DNA of 64,000 nt from Ideonella_A sakaiensis_A. Its GTDB lineage: Bacteria > Pseudomonadota > Gammaproteobacteria > Burkholderiales > Burkholderiaceae_C. Under the pieces are notes generated by a model that saw nothing but the letters and a program-made list of their open reading frames with translations, was not told where the DNA came from and searched no databases. Each line of letters starts with the position of its first letter. The stretch's first letter is position 1. The position numbers and the translations under genes are program-made. The stretch covers positions 992,001 through 1,056,000 of the forward strand of contig NZ_CP182947.1 of NCBI RefSeq assembly GCF_048320135.1, given 5' to 3'. Positions 20,627 to 29,506 of this stretch are shown here, one piece after another.

Positions 20627-21453
20627 TCCGGCGTCATCTTCTCGGCGATCGCCTGCACCGCGCGGGCACTCGGGCTGCCGGGCATCATCTCGATCAGCAG
20701 CTGGCGGCGCTGGATCGCATCGCGGACATTCTGGTCGGTCGGCACCTCGCCGATCAGCACCAGCTTCACCGATTCGCTGGCGCCGTCCGCATCCTTCATC
20801 AGCGTCGGCGTCACATAACGGTCGACGACCTGCTGCAGCTGGCCGCGGATCACCCGCCCTTCGCCGGCCCGCGTCGACTGGTTGACGATCAGATGGATCA
20901 GCCGCCGCTTCTGCTGCGCGGCCAGCACCTTGATCGTGGCATAGGCGTCGGTCAGCGAGGTCGGCTCGGGCGTCGCGACGATGATGATGTCATCGGCCAG
21001 CGACGCGGTATACAGCACCACATCGGAGATGCCGGCGCCGGTATCGAGCAGGATCCGGTCATAACGCGGCGACAGCGTCTTGATCACGTCGAGCAGCTGA
21101 TCGCGCACCTCGAAGGTCAGGCGCGAATATTCGACCAGCCCGGAGCCGGCCAGCAGCGCGTCGAAACCGCCGGGCGCCGGCAGCAAAGCCTCCTCGAGCG
21201 TGCATTTGCCGGTGAATACGTCGTGCAGCGTGACCTTCGGAAACAGGTTCAGCACGACGTCGAGGTTGGCCATGCCGAGGTCGGCGTCGAGCACCAGCAC
21301 ACGTTCGCCCCGGCGGGCCAGCGCAGCGGCGAGATTGGCCGACATGAAGGTCTTGCCGACGCCACCCTTGCCGCTGGTGACGGCCGAGATCCTGGCACGC
21401 GCGGCGGCCGGGCGGGCTGCCGCTGGTCGATGGGCTATCTTGGCGGAGCTCAT
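20623..21453 (-). CDS. MinD/ParA-like ATPase (FlhG-related)
   Basis: A 276-residue P-loop ATPase of the SIMIBI class. The deviant Walker A is SGKGGVGKTFMSANLAAAL, with VLVLDADLGMANLDVVL and the Walker B-like DRILLDTGAGIS. It resembles FlhG/YlxH proteins that set flagellar number, but no flagellar genes are near and the N-terminal DQA-like activating motif of FlhG is not seen. A C-terminal amphipathic helix for membrane attachment is possible (SPSARAVQAIAEKM). It is overlapped by ATGA junctions with both neighbours, so its products are made together with a diguanylate cyclase and a truncated globin. Confidence 0.85.
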   Translation of the reverse strand: MSSAKIAHRPAAARPAAARARISAVTSGKGGVGKTFMSANLAAALARRGERVLVLDADLGMANLDVVLNLFPKVTLHDVFTGKCTLEEALLPAPGGFDALLAGSGLVEYSRLTFEVRDQLLDVIKTLSPRYDRILLDTGAGISDVVLYTASLADDIIIVATPEPTSLTDAYATIKVLAAQQKRRLIHLIVNQSTRAGEGRVIRGQLQQVVDRYVTPTLMKDADGASESVKLVLIGEVPTDQNVRDAIQRRQLLIEMMPGSPSARAVQAIAEKMTPD

Positions 21454-22217
21454 TCGAAATCCTGAAACTGGGAAACCGCAAACAACAGACTCTTTTCCTC
21501 CGCACTGACCTGCATCACGGCAGCCTCCTCCAGACAGGTGCGATCGCGACCATTGGCCTTCGCGCGGTACAGCTGCTGGTCGGCGCGTTCGATCCACAAC
21601 AGCGCCGACGAGCGCACCCATTGCGGAGCGAACGCGCCGCCGAGACTGATCGTCACGCTGACATCGACGCCCGGCGCGACCGCGACCGAGCTGTTCTTGA
21701 CCTTGTTGCGGATGCGTTCGGATACCGTGAAGCCGAATGCCGGCGGGCAATTCGGCAGGATCACCGCAAACTCCTCGCCGCCCAGCCTGGCCACCGTGTC
21801 CATCGGCCGGATGCAGTCCTGCAGCGCCTTCGCGACCGACTTGATGACCAGATCGCCGGCGTTGTGGCCGTGTTCATCGTTGACCCGCTTGAAATGATCG
21901 ATGTCGGCCAGCAGCAGCAGCGCCGGCTCACCGGCCCGCGCGACCCGGTCGACTTCGCGCGCCAGGGCCAGTTCGAACTGGCGCCGGTTCGACAAGCCGG
22001 TCAGCGCATCACGGCTGGATATCTGGCACAGGCCGTCGACCACCGCCTGCAGCCATGCGGTCGAGCCGCGCTCGAGCCCTTCCGGCAACGGATGACCCGA
22101 CTGCACCAGCAACTGCAGCGCCGAGTCGAGCTCGAGCGCGGCCGACGGCGAGCGGCGACTCCCACTCGCGGACGATGGCTGCGCCGCTGTCGCGGAATCT
22201 GACGAGTGAGGAGTCAT
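21450..22217 (-). CDS. Diguanylate cyclase (GGDEF)
   Basis: A 255-residue cytosolic protein. Residues 1-75 form a short helical region without a recognisable sensor. The GGDEF domain follows, starting SRDALTGLSNRRQFE, with metal/substrate residues in LLADIDHFKRVNDEHGHNAGD and the active-site loop RLGGEEFAVIL. An inhibitory I-site RxxD (RPMD) stands five residues before GGEEF, so the enzyme is predicted to be active and product-inhibited. It makes the second messenger c-di-GMP. It is the first gene of a coupled operon with the MinD-like ATPase. Confidence 0.93.
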   Translation of the reverse strand: MTPHSSDSATAAQPSSASGSRRSPSAALELDSALQLLVQSGHPLPEGLERGSTAWLQAVVDGLCQISSRDALTGLSNRRQFELALAREVDRVARAGEPALLLLADIDHFKRVNDEHGHNAGDLVIKSVAKALQDCIRPMDTVARLGGEEFAVILPNCPPAFGFTVSERIRNKVKNSSVAVAPGVDVSVTISLGGAFAPQWVRSSALLWIERADQQLYRAKANGRDRTCLEEAAVMQVSAEEKSLLFAVSQFQDFE

Positions 22218-22297
22218 CTTGATCGACGCCGGCCATTACGCCTCTTGACGGATTCGAGGCAGTCTACCGCGCGAGCGCTGAAGGCAGGCGCGGAACA

Positions 22298-22315
22298 AGC
22301 GGGTGCAAGCCCGCC
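22298..22315 (-). terminator. Weak stem-loop after hemW
   Basis: On the minus strand GCGGG and CCCGC flank a six-base loop and are followed by TTGTT. It lies 30 bp beyond the hemW stop. The stem is short and the T-run broken, so it is at best a weak terminator. Confidence 0.3.
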
Positions 22316-22344
22316 ATCTTCCAGAGATCGATGCCGAAACCGGG

Positions 22345-23649
22345 TCAGTCGGCGGCCAGGAACAGCGCCTGCAGGTCGCTCAGCCAGTCGAAGCCGCGCA
22401 CCGTCGGCCAGGCGCGCTCGAAGTCGCGCTGCAGCAGGCCGCGCTGCTCGGCCTCGTCGAGCCCCCTCGTGATCGCACCCAGAGGCAGGCCGGTGCGCTG
22501 GCTGAAATCGGCCAGTGCAAAACCGTCCTTCAGGCGCAGTGCATTGAGCATGAACTCGAACGGCAGCTCGCTGCGCGGCACCTCGTTCTCCTGCGCGATT
22601 GCCGCACCGGCTTCGGCCTGCTGCATATAGTTCAGCGGATCGCGGAAGCGCACTTGGCGGATCACCCGGTGCGCAAAGCTGAGCTTGCCGTGGGCGCCGG
22701 CGCCGATGCCGAGATAGTCGCCGAACTGCCAGTAGTTCAGGTTGTGCGCGCAGCGGTGGCCGGCGCGCGCAAATGCCGAGACCTCGTAACGCTCGAGGCC
22801 GGTTGCAGCGGTGCGCTCGGCGATCAGGTCGAGCATCTCGCAGGCCAGATCGTCGTCGGGCAAGGCGTTCGGACCGGCCGGCGGATGTTTGGCGAACAAT
22901 GTATTCGGCTCGATCGTCAGGTGGTAGATCGACAGATGCGGCGGCGAAAACGACAGCGCCTGCTGCAGATCGGCCTCGAACTGCGCCAAGGTCTGCCCGG
23001 GCAGCGCATACATCAGGTCGAGGTTCCAGGTATCGAAACACTCGGCCGCCTCGGCCACCGCGGCGCGCGCCTGCGCCGCATCGTGGACGCGGCCGAGCGC
23101 ACGCAGCTTGTCGTCGTCGAAACTCTGCACGCCGATCGACAGCCGATTCACTCCGGCGGCCCGGTAGCCGCGGAAACGGTCGCGCTCGAAGGTGCCGGGA
23201 TTGGCCTCGAGGCTGATCTCGCAGTCCGGCTCGAGCTGCAACAGGCTGCGGATATCACCGAGCAGGCGGTCGATCGCTTCCGGTTCGAACAGGCTCGGCG
23301 TGCCGCCGCCGATGAAGACGCTGTGCACGCGCCGGCCCCAGATCAGCGGCAGCGAGGCCTCGAGGTCGACACGCAGCGCATCGAGGTAGCGCTGTTGCGG
23401 CAACGCGCTGCTGCCGCCGCTGCGCGGCCCCCACTCATGCGAGTTGAAGTCGCAGTAAGGGCATTTTTTCAGGCACCACGGCAGGTGCACATACAAGGAC
23501 AACGGCGGCAAGGCCGGCAGGTTCAGCGTGCCAGGGCGCATCAGCTGCAGCAGCCGTGTCGCGGCATCGGCGGCCGGCGGCGCCGGCTGCGCGGTCGATG
23601 CCTTGCCGGCCGGCGCCTTCACCGGCCACGGCAAGGCTTGTTCAGGCAC
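22345..23649 (-). CDS. hemW: Radical SAM heme chaperone HemW
   Basis: A 434-residue radical SAM protein, formerly taken for an oxygen-independent coproporphyrinogen oxidase. The cluster motif CLKKCPYCDFNSHEW (CxxxCxxC) is intact. Downstream are FIGGGTPSLF, the LEANPGTFERDRFRGYRAAGVNRLSIGVQS signature, and the HemW C-terminal domain with HNLNYWQFGDYLGIGAGAHG. The initial 45 residues are a Pro/Ala-rich extension. Relatives bind heme and insert it into respiratory enzymes. The start overlaps the rdgB stop by 8 bases. It is the last gene of the kinase-PP2C-rph-rdgB-hemW run. Confidence 0.94.
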   Translation of the reverse strand: MPEQALPWPVKAPAGKASTAQPAPPAADAATRLLQLMRPGTLNLPALPPLSLYVHLPWCLKKCPYCDFNSHEWGPRSGGSSALPQQRYLDALRVDLEASLPLIWGRRVHSVFIGGGTPSLFEPEAIDRLLGDIRSLLQLEPDCEISLEANPGTFERDRFRGYRAAGVNRLSIGVQSFDDDKLRALGRVHDAAQARAAVAEAAECFDTWNLDLMYALPGQTLAQFEADLQQALSFSPPHLSIYHLTIEPNTLFAKHPPAGPNALPDDDLACEMLDLIAERTAATGLERYEVSAFARAGHRCAHNLNYWQFGDYLGIGAGAHGKLSFAHRVIRQVRFRDPLNYMQQAEAGAAIAQENEVPRSELPFEFMLNALRLKDGFALADFSQRTGLPLGAITRGLDEAEQRGLLQRDFERAWPTVRGFDWLSDLQALFLAAD

Positions 23650-24244
23650 GCCAGACCTCGCGCATCAGCGCCTTCATCTGCAACGCCGCCCGGGCGCGGT
23701 GGCTGTGCAGGTTCTTGGTTTGCGGCGTCATCGAACCGACGCTGCAATCGAATTCCGGGATCCACAGCAGCGGGTCATAACCAAAACCGCCGTCGCCCTG
23801 AGCCTCGGTCAGCAGCCGGCCCGGCCAGCGGCCGATCGCGATCAGCGGTTCCGGATCGTCGGCGCTGCGCACCGCGACCAGCACGCCGACAAAACGCGCC
23901 GAGCGATCGGTCTGGCCGGCCATGTTGCGCAACAGCACGCGGTTGTTCGCGGCATCGCCGCCAGCCTCGCCGAACAGCCCCGCATAACGCGCCGACAACA
24001 CACCGGGCGCGCCGCCGAGGGCGTCGACGCACAGCCCCGAATCGTCGGCCAGCGCCGGCAGGCCGGAGTGGGCGGCTGCGTGCCGCGCCTTTGCCAACGC
24101 GTTTTCGACGAAGGTCGGATGCGGCTCCTCGGCTTCGCCGATGCCGAGCTGCCCCTGGCTGACCAGTTCGACCGAGAGGTCGGCCAACAGGCTGCCGAGT
24201 TCGGTCAGCTTGTGGGCATTGTTCGAGGCAAGGACCAGTTTCAT
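23642..24244 (-). CDS. rdgB: dITP/XTP pyrophosphatase
   Basis: A 200-residue Ham1/RdgB enzyme that removes non-canonical purine nucleoside triphosphates (dITP, XTP) from the pool. Motifs visible are LVLASNNAHKLTEL at the start, FVENALAKARHAA, LADDSGLCVDALGGAPGVLSARYAG and GDGGFGYDPLLWIPE. The ATG at 24244 gives the MKLVLASNN terminus expected. It lies 22 bp after rph and overlaps hemW by 8 bases. Confidence 0.95.
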   Translation of the reverse strand: MKLVLASNNAHKLTELGSLLADLSVELVSQGQLGIGEAEEPHPTFVENALAKARHAAAHSGLPALADDSGLCVDALGGAPGVLSARYAGLFGEAGGDAANNRVLLRNMAGQTDRSARFVGVLVAVRSADDPEPLIAIGRWPGRLLTEAQGDGGFGYDPLLWIPEFDCSVGSMTPQTKNLHSHRARAALQMKALMREVWRA

Positions 24245-24266
24245 CGCAGGCTTGTCGCTTGCTGCG

Positions 24267-24992
24267 TCATTCGGCCAGCGCGCGGCGCTGCGCCTCGACC
24301 AGGCGGCGGATGCCGAGATCGGCCAGCGCCAGCAGCTCGCCCATCTGCTCGCGGCTGAAGGCGGCGCCTTCGGCGGTGCCCTGCACCTCGACAAATCCGC
24401 CGCTGCCGGTCATCACGACATTCATGTCGGTATCGCAGGCGGCATCCTCGACATATTCGAGGTCGAGCAGCGCTGTGCCGTCGACGATGCCGACCGACAC
24501 CGCGGCCACCTCGTCGCGGATCGGCGATTCGGTCAGCAGGCCCTGGCCGAGCAGCCAGCTGACCGCATCGTGGGCAGCGACGTAGGCGCCGGTGATCGCC
24601 GCGGTGCGCGTGCCGCCATCGGCCTGCAGCACGTCGCAGTCGAGCGCAATCGTGCGCTCGCCGAGTTTGCCAAGGTCGAAGACGCAGCGCAGCGAGCGGC
24701 CGATCAGCCGCTGGATCTCCTGCGTGCGGCCGCTCTGCTTGCCGCGGGCGGCCTCGCGGTCGCCACGGGTATGGGTCGCGCGCGGCAGCATGCCGTATTC
24801 GGCGGTCACCCAGCCCTCGCCGCTGCCGCGCTTGTGCGGCGGCACCCGCTCCTCGACCGATGCGGTGCACAACACCTTGGTGTCGCCGAACGACACCAGC
24901 ACCGAGCCTTCGGCATGGCGGGTATAGCGGCGCTGCAGCGTGATCGGGCGCAGCTCGTCGGCGGCACGGCCTTGCGTGCGGACAAAAGTCAT
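24267..24992 (-). CDS. rph: Ribonuclease PH
   Basis: A 241-residue phosphorolytic 3'-5' exoribonuclease that trims tRNA 3' ends and also helps degrade structured RNA. It shows RYTRHAEGSVLVSFGDTKVLCTASVE, the phosphate-binding GRTQEIQRLIGRSLR region, LDCDVLQADGGTRTAAITGA and the C-terminal VEVQGTAEGAAFSREQ. Length matches the family (about 238), so it is not truncated as in E. coli K-12. It is 12 bp downstream of the PP2C gene. Confidence 0.97.
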   Translation of the reverse strand: MTFVRTQGRAADELRPITLQRRYTRHAEGSVLVSFGDTKVLCTASVEERVPPHKRGSGEGWVTAEYGMLPRATHTRGDREAARGKQSGRTQEIQRLIGRSLRCVFDLGKLGERTIALDCDVLQADGGTRTAAITGAYVAAHDAVSWLLGQGLLTESPIRDEVAAVSVGIVDGTALLDLEYVEDAACDTDMNVVMTGSGGFVEVQGTAEGAAFSREQMGELLALADLGIRRLVEAQRRALAE

Positions 24993-25004
24993 CGGGAATA
25001 CCTT

Positions 25005-25835
25005 TCAGGAAAGCGGGTGGCGCTGGGCAGATGCCAGGCCGTGGGGAATTGTCGCGTCGTCATCGAAGTCGGGCCGCGCCGGCGTGGTGTCGCCAGCGTC
25101 ATCGTCGGCGGCCTCCCAGTCGACCGCAAGCGTCGTCACATTGTCGCAGCGTGCGCCGCCGTTGCGCAGCGCCAGCTGGACCAGCGTCTGCAACGCATCA
25201 TCGAGTGGTCCGCGCGCCAGACCCTCGACGATCTCCTCCTCGCGAACCGTTCCCCACAACCCATCCGAACACAGCAGCAGCCGGTCGCCCGGCTGCAGTT
25301 CGACCGGCCCGCCGACGTCGATCACCGGCATGCCCGGGCTGCCCAGGCAGGTGAACAACACATTGCGATTGAAGCGCTCGCTGCGCTCGCCGACCGGCTT
25401 GGCCCGCTCGAGTTCGGCAAACGAATGGTCGCGGGTACGTTTCAGCAGCGCCTGGTTGCGCACCAGGTACAGCCGCGAATCGCCGCAATGCGCCCAGCAG
25501 GCCTGATTGCCCTGCAACACGCAGGCGACGATCGTCGTGCGCGGCGTGTCGTTCATCCCCTTGCGCTCGCCGTAGATCTGCAACTGGTGATGGCCGGCGA
25601 TGATCGCTTCCTGCAGGAAGGCCTGCGGCTCGCGCAGCCGGGGCGCCGCCTCGCGCTGGAAGCGCCGCGCGATCGTCTGCAGCGCCAGCTGGGCAGCGAC
25701 CTCGCCTTCCGGGTGGCCGCCCATGCCGTCGGCAACGACGAACAGGCCGCTGGCCCGCGTATAGCTGTAGCCGACCCGGTCCTCGTTTTTTTCCCGACCG
25801 CCCTTGCGGCTGATCTGGTAGACGCTGAAGCGCAT
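25005..25835 (-). CDS. PP2C-family serine/threonine phosphatase
   Basis: A 276-residue soluble PPM/PP2C phosphatase. Metal-binding motifs are KNEDRVGY, LFVVADGMGGHPEG, HCGDSRLYLVR, LLCSDGLWGTV and CDNVTTLAVD. The acidic C-terminal tail after residue 235 (ADDDAGDTTPARPDFDDDA) is extra. The ATG at 25835 overlaps the kinase stop (TGATG). The pair is probably a reversible phosphorylation module: this enzyme would dephosphorylate the adjacent kinase or its targets. Confidence 0.93.
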   Translation of the reverse strand: MRFSVYQISRKGGREKNEDRVGYSYTRASGLFVVADGMGGHPEGEVAAQLALQTIARRFQREAAPRLREPQAFLQEAIIAGHHQLQIYGERKGMNDTPRTTIVACVLQGNQACWAHCGDSRLYLVRNQALLKRTRDHSFAELERAKPVGERSERFNRNVLFTCLGSPGMPVIDVGGPVELQPGDRLLLCSDGLWGTVREEEIVEGLARGPLDDALQTLVQLALRNGGARCDNVTTLAVDWEAADDDAGDTTPARPDFDDDATIPHGLASAQRHPLS

Positions 25836-26797
25836 CAGCTTTTCGCCGTCAGGTTCTCGACGCCGAGCTTCAGGCGCTCCGCAAAGGTCAGTTTGGTGTA
25901 GCGGCGCTCGGTCTCGCGGGCGAGTTCCTTCTGCAGCGCAAATACGCTTTGCGGCCGCGCCAGCGGATCGAGCGACATGCACCATTCGGTGACCTCGATC
26001 AGGTTGTCCGAATAGACATTGCGCAGCCGCGACAGGCTCAGCGCGAGCCGGTCCTTCTCGATGCGCTGCGGTGCGTCGTACGGCGGGTAACCCTGCATGC
26101 AGGCGTACAGGCAGGCGCCGATCGCATAGATGTCGGTCCACGGGCCGAGCGTGCCGTCGCGGCGGTACATCTCCGGCGCCGCAAAACCCGGCGTATACAT
26201 CGGCCGGACAAATTCGCCTTCCTTGCTGAGCACTTCGCGCGCAGCACCGAAATCGAGCAGCACCGCCTTGTTGTCGTTGGTGATGAAGACGTTGGCCGGC
26301 TTGATGTCGAGGTGCAGCATCTTGTGCTGGTGCACGATGCGCAGGCCGCGCAGGATCTCGTCGAACAGCGATCGGATCGTCGACTCGCGGAAGATCTTGT
26401 CGCGTTTCAGGTCGCGTGCGGTGATGATGAAATCCTGCAGCGTATCGCCCTGCAGATAGTTCATCACCATGTAGACGGTTTCGTTCTCGCGGAAGAAATT
26501 GAGCACGCTGACGACGCTCGGGTGCGAGATCTGCGCCAGCGCACGGCCTTCCTCGAAGAAGCTCTTCAGGCCGAGCCGGTACAGCGGCTGCTTGTCGGGT
26601 GCGACGCGGGGCACCAGTTCGCCGGGCGAGCGCTCGGCCAGCGACGCCGGGATATATTCCTTCAGCGCGACCAGCCGGCGTTCCGGATCCTCGGCGAGGT
26701 AGACGACACCGAAACCGCCGGAAGCCAGGCGCTTGATGATGTGGTAACCCCCCACCACGGTGCCAGCCGGCAACGAGGCAGGTTTGGGCTTTGACAT
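25835..26797 (-). CDS. Cytosolic serine/threonine protein kinase (Hanks type)
   Basis: A 320-residue kinase without a transmembrane segment, unlike PknB. The glycine loop is LASGGFGVVYLAEDPE, the ATP-binding Lys is in LVALKEYIP, and the catalytic loop is LHLDIKPANVFITNDN (HLD in place of HRD). The metal Asp is in LLDFGAARE and the APE-like motif in GFAAPEMY. Substitution of Arg by Leu in HRD suggests it does not need activation-loop phosphorylation (an inference from kinases generally). It is coupled to the PP2C gene and diverges from yicC across 27 bp. Confidence 0.92.
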   Translation of the reverse strand: MSKPKPASLPAGTVVGGYHIIKRLASGGFGVVYLAEDPERRLVALKEYIPASLAERSPGELVPRVAPDKQPLYRLGLKSFFEEGRALAQISHPSVVSVLNFFRENETVYMVMNYLQGDTLQDFIITARDLKRDKIFRESTIRSLFDEILRGLRIVHQHKMLHLDIKPANVFITNDNKAVLLDFGAAREVLSKEGEFVRPMYTPGFAAPEMYRRDGTLGPWTDIYAIGACLYACMQGYPPYDAPQRIEKDRLALSLSRLRNVYSDNLIEVTEWCMSLDPLARPQSVFALQKELARETERRYTKLTFAERLKLGVENLTAKS

Positions 26798-26824
26798 AAT
26801 CGGATTTTGACGACGCGAGACTTC

Positions 26825-27769
26825 ATGCCAGTCTACAGCATGACCGGCTACGCGAGCGCCAGCTCAGGCGCCGCCCAGGCCGCAGCGGAGCACCCCGACA
26901 GCAAGCCCGAATCGAGCTCCCATGCCGGCGCGCCGGCGACGTCGCTCAGCGTCGAATTGCGCTCGGTCAACGGCCGCTTTCTCGACCTCTCGTTTCGCCT
27001 GCCGGATGAATTGCGGATGCTCGAGCCGGCGCTGCGCGAGCTGATCGGCGGCGCGTTCCGGCGCGGCAAGATCGAATTGCGGCTGTCGACCCGCACCGAG
27101 TCCGAGCAGGCCTGGCCGCAGCCGCAACCGGCGCAGCTCGGCAAGCTCGCGCAGCTGCAGGATTCGGTGCTGAACTGGCTGCCGAAAGCAGCACCGCTGT
27201 CGGTCAACGAGGTGCTGCACTGGTGCAAGGGTGCGGCCGCGCAGGAGCGGCTCGACGAGACCGCGCTGGCGGTTGCCCGGCAGGCAATCGACGGGCTGAA
27301 GCAGGCGCGCCGGCGCGAGGGTGAGAAGCTGGTCGCGGTGCTGCTCGAACGCGTGCAGACGCTGCGCGATCTGGCCGACCGCGCCGAGCCGCTGGTGCCC
27401 GAGGTCGTGCAGCGCCAGCAGCAGAAATTTCTCGACCGCTGGCGCGACGCGCTGGAAACGACCGGCGCGGCGCAGACCATCCCGCAGCAGGCGCTGCAGG
27501 AGCGTGCGCTGAACGAAGCGGCGGCCTATGCGATCCGCATCGACGTTGCCGAGGAACTGGCCCGGCTGCGCGCCCACCTCGACGAGATCACCCGGCTGCT
27601 CGACGCCGGTGGCGAAGTCGGCAAGCGGCTCGATTTCCTGATCCAGGAACTGCTGCGCGAAGCCAATACGCTGGCCTCGAAGGCGGCGTCGCTCGAGCTG
27701 ATCAACACCGCGGTCGAGATGAAGGTCGCGATCGAGCAGATGCGCGAGCAGGTGCAGAACCTGGAGTAG
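26825..27769 (+). CDS. yicC: YicC family RNase-related protein
   Basis: A 314-residue protein of the YicC/YloC family, members of which act in RNA turnover as endoribonucleases or RNase adaptors. The N-terminus YSMTGYASA and the motif SVELRSVNGRFLDLSFRLPDELR are typical. The C-terminal helix GKRLDFLIQELLREANTLASKA with INTAVEMKVAIEQMREQVQNLE is the conserved end. A Ser/Ala/Pro-rich insertion of about 25 residues after residue 12 makes it longer than usual (about 290). The start at 26825 is favoured over the ATG at 26807 because the fold begins at MPVYSM. Confidence 0.92.
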   Translation: MPVYSMTGYASASSGAAQAAAEHPDSKPESSSHAGAPATSLSVELRSVNGRFLDLSFRLPDELRMLEPALRELIGGAFRRGKIELRLSTRTESEQAWPQPQPAQLGKLAQLQDSVLNWLPKAAPLSVNEVLHWCKGAAAQERLDETALAVARQAIDGLKQARRREGEKLVAVLLERVQTLRDLADRAEPLVPEVVQRQQQKFLDRWRDALETTGAAQTIPQQALQERALNEAAAYAIRIDVAEELARLRAHLDEITRLLDAGGEVGKRLDFLIQELLREANTLASKAASLELINTAVEMKVAIEQMREQVQNLE

Positions 27770-27787
27770 GCGCAGCCGGCGGCGCGC

Positions 27788-28798
27788 TCACTCCTTCGGC
27801 GCCGCCGGATCGAGCAGATCGCGCTCGCTGGTCGACGGTGGCTCCTGGTCGATCTGTTCCTGCAGATCGGTCAATGCGCGGGTATCGATGTCGTCGTCGG
27901 CCGACGGCGCAGGCGCCGGCGCTGCGGTCGCGGGCGCTGCCGGCGCCTGCTGGCGCGGCTCGGTCAGGTGCACCCGGTAGATCGGCTCCGGCATGTCCAT
28001 GCCCTCGCGTTCGAGCGCCAGCTTGACCTTGCGGATCGCCTCGCTCTTGACCAGCAGAAAATCGTTGCTGCGCTGGTCGACCCAGCCGTGGAAGCGGACC
28101 TGCACGTTCGAATCGCCGAGCGCGGCGATGTAGGCGCGCGGCGGCGGCCGCTCGATCACGCCGTCGAGCCGCTTCAGTTCGTCGACACCGATGCGCTGCG
28201 CACGCACCAGGTTTTCATTGACGCCGATGCCGACGTCGAATTCGAAGCGGCGGCTCGGATTGCGGGTGTAGTTCAGCGTGACGCTGCGAAACACCATCGC
28301 ATTCGGCAGCCGCAGGTGATTGCCGTCGAGCGTCATCAATATCGTCGCGCGCGAGGTCATCGAGATGACCAGCCCCTCGTTGCCGTCGATCACGACATGG
28401 TCGCGCGGCGCAAACGGCTGGCGCAGGCTCATCAGGATGCCGGCAAGGTAGTTCTCCAGCGTGTCCTTGAACGCGAAGCCGAGCGCAATGCCGAGCACGC
28501 CGGCGGTGCCAAGCACCGCGCCGACCAGCGCCGTTGCGTCCATCACCTGCAACGCGACCAGGATCGCGGCACCGGTCACCAGCCAGCGCACCGTGGTCCG
28601 CGCCAGATCGCGCAGGAAAGGATTGCGGCTGTCGATGCGCTCGAATACCGCATGGCGCGACAACCAGCGGGCGAGCAGCCAGCCGACCCAGACCAGCAGC
28701 AGCGCCATCAGCAGCAGTGGCAGCGCGGCCAGCAACCGGTAGAACTCGCCGACCAGCCGCTGCAGCGCGAATTCGATGTCGAAGCCGGGTGGTGCCAT
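27788..28798 (-). CDS. Mechanosensitive channel, MscS family
   Basis: A 336-residue channel with three or four membrane spans in the first 130 residues. The pore helix region reads AVLGTAGVLGIALGFAFKDTLENYLAGI, close to the MscS TM3 signature. The cytosolic beta domain follows (VVIDGNEGLVISMTSRATIL, LRLPNAMVF). The C-terminal 65 residues are Pro/Ala and acidic, probably disordered. MscS channels open on membrane tension to release solutes on osmotic down-shock. It is convergent with yicC, 18 bp apart; osmotic genes (proVWX) lie a few kilobases away but are not linked in an operon. Confidence 0.92.
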   Translation of the reverse strand: MAPPGFDIEFALQRLVGEFYRLLAALPLLLMALLLVWVGWLLARWLSRHAVFERIDSRNPFLRDLARTTVRWLVTGAAILVALQVMDATALVGAVLGTAGVLGIALGFAFKDTLENYLAGILMSLRQPFAPRDHVVIDGNEGLVISMTSRATILMTLDGNHLRLPNAMVFRSVTLNYTRNPSRRFEFDVGIGVNENLVRAQRIGVDELKRLDGVIERPPPRAYIAALGDSNVQVRFHGWVDQRSNDFLLVKSEAIRKVKLALEREGMDMPEPIYRVHLTEPRQQAPAAPATAAPAPAPSADDDIDTRALTDLQEQIDQEPPSTSERDLLDPAAPKE

Positions 28799-28990
28799 CG
28801 ATCAGCTCAAGCGCAGGGATTGCTTGTCGTCATGTCGGCCAAGTCTAGGCGATGCCCGGCCCGCGGCCGATCATTCACGGCCATCACGGCAAACCCCTGC
28901 TGGCACCGGTGATGCCGGCCGGCGGGTAGGATGGCTTGCCATCGGTGGCGGCGCGCCCGCTGCCTTCTTGCCTTCAGCGGAGACAGATTG

Positions 28991-29506
28991 ATGACGACAC
29001 CCGAAACCGCGATCCTGGCCGGCGGCTGCTTCTGGGGCATGCAGGACCTGGTTCGCAAGATGCCCGGCGTGATGTCGACCCGGGTCGGTTACAGCGGCGG
29101 CGACGTGCCGAATGCAACCTACCGCAACCACGGCAGCCATGCTGAAGCGCTCGAGGTCGTGTTCGACCCGGCGCAGCTGAGCTACCGCGAGCTGCTCGAG
29201 TTCTTCTTCCAGATCCACGACCCGACGACGCCGAACCGGCAGGGCAACGACCTCGGTCCGTCCTACCGTTCGGCGATCTATTACCTGTCGCCCGAGCAGC
29301 AGCAAATGGCCCTCGAGACGATTGCCGACGTCGAGGCGTCCGGGCTGTGGCCGGGCAAGGTGGTCACCGAAGTGCAGCCAGCCGGCCCGTTCTGGCAGGC
29401 CGAGCCGGAGCACCAGGACTATCTGGAACGTCATCCGAACGGCTATACCTGTCATTACCCGCGCGCCGGCTGGAAGCTGCCGGCTCGGGCCAGGGCGGGT
29501 GCCTGA
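28991..29506 (+). CDS. msrA: Peptide-methionine (S)-S-oxide reductase
   Basis: A 171-residue repair enzyme that reduces methionine-S-sulfoxide using thioredoxin. The catalytic motif AGGCFWGMQDLVRK starts near residue 11, followed by GYSGGDVPNATYRNHGSHAEALEV, FFQIHDPTTPNRQGNDLGPSYRSAIYY and the C-terminal YTCHYPRAGWKLP. The TCHYP Cys could be a resolving residue. The ATG at 28991 has GGAGA upstream. The end overlaps the next gene by 8 bases, forming a coupled redox operon. Confidence 0.96.
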   Translation: MTTPETAILAGGCFWGMQDLVRKMPGVMSTRVGYSGGDVPNATYRNHGSHAEALEVVFDPAQLSYRELLEFFFQIHDPTTPNRQGNDLGPSYRSAIYYLSPEQQQMALETIADVEASGLWPGKVVTEVQPAGPFWQAEPEHQDYLERHPNGYTCHYPRAGWKLPARARAGA

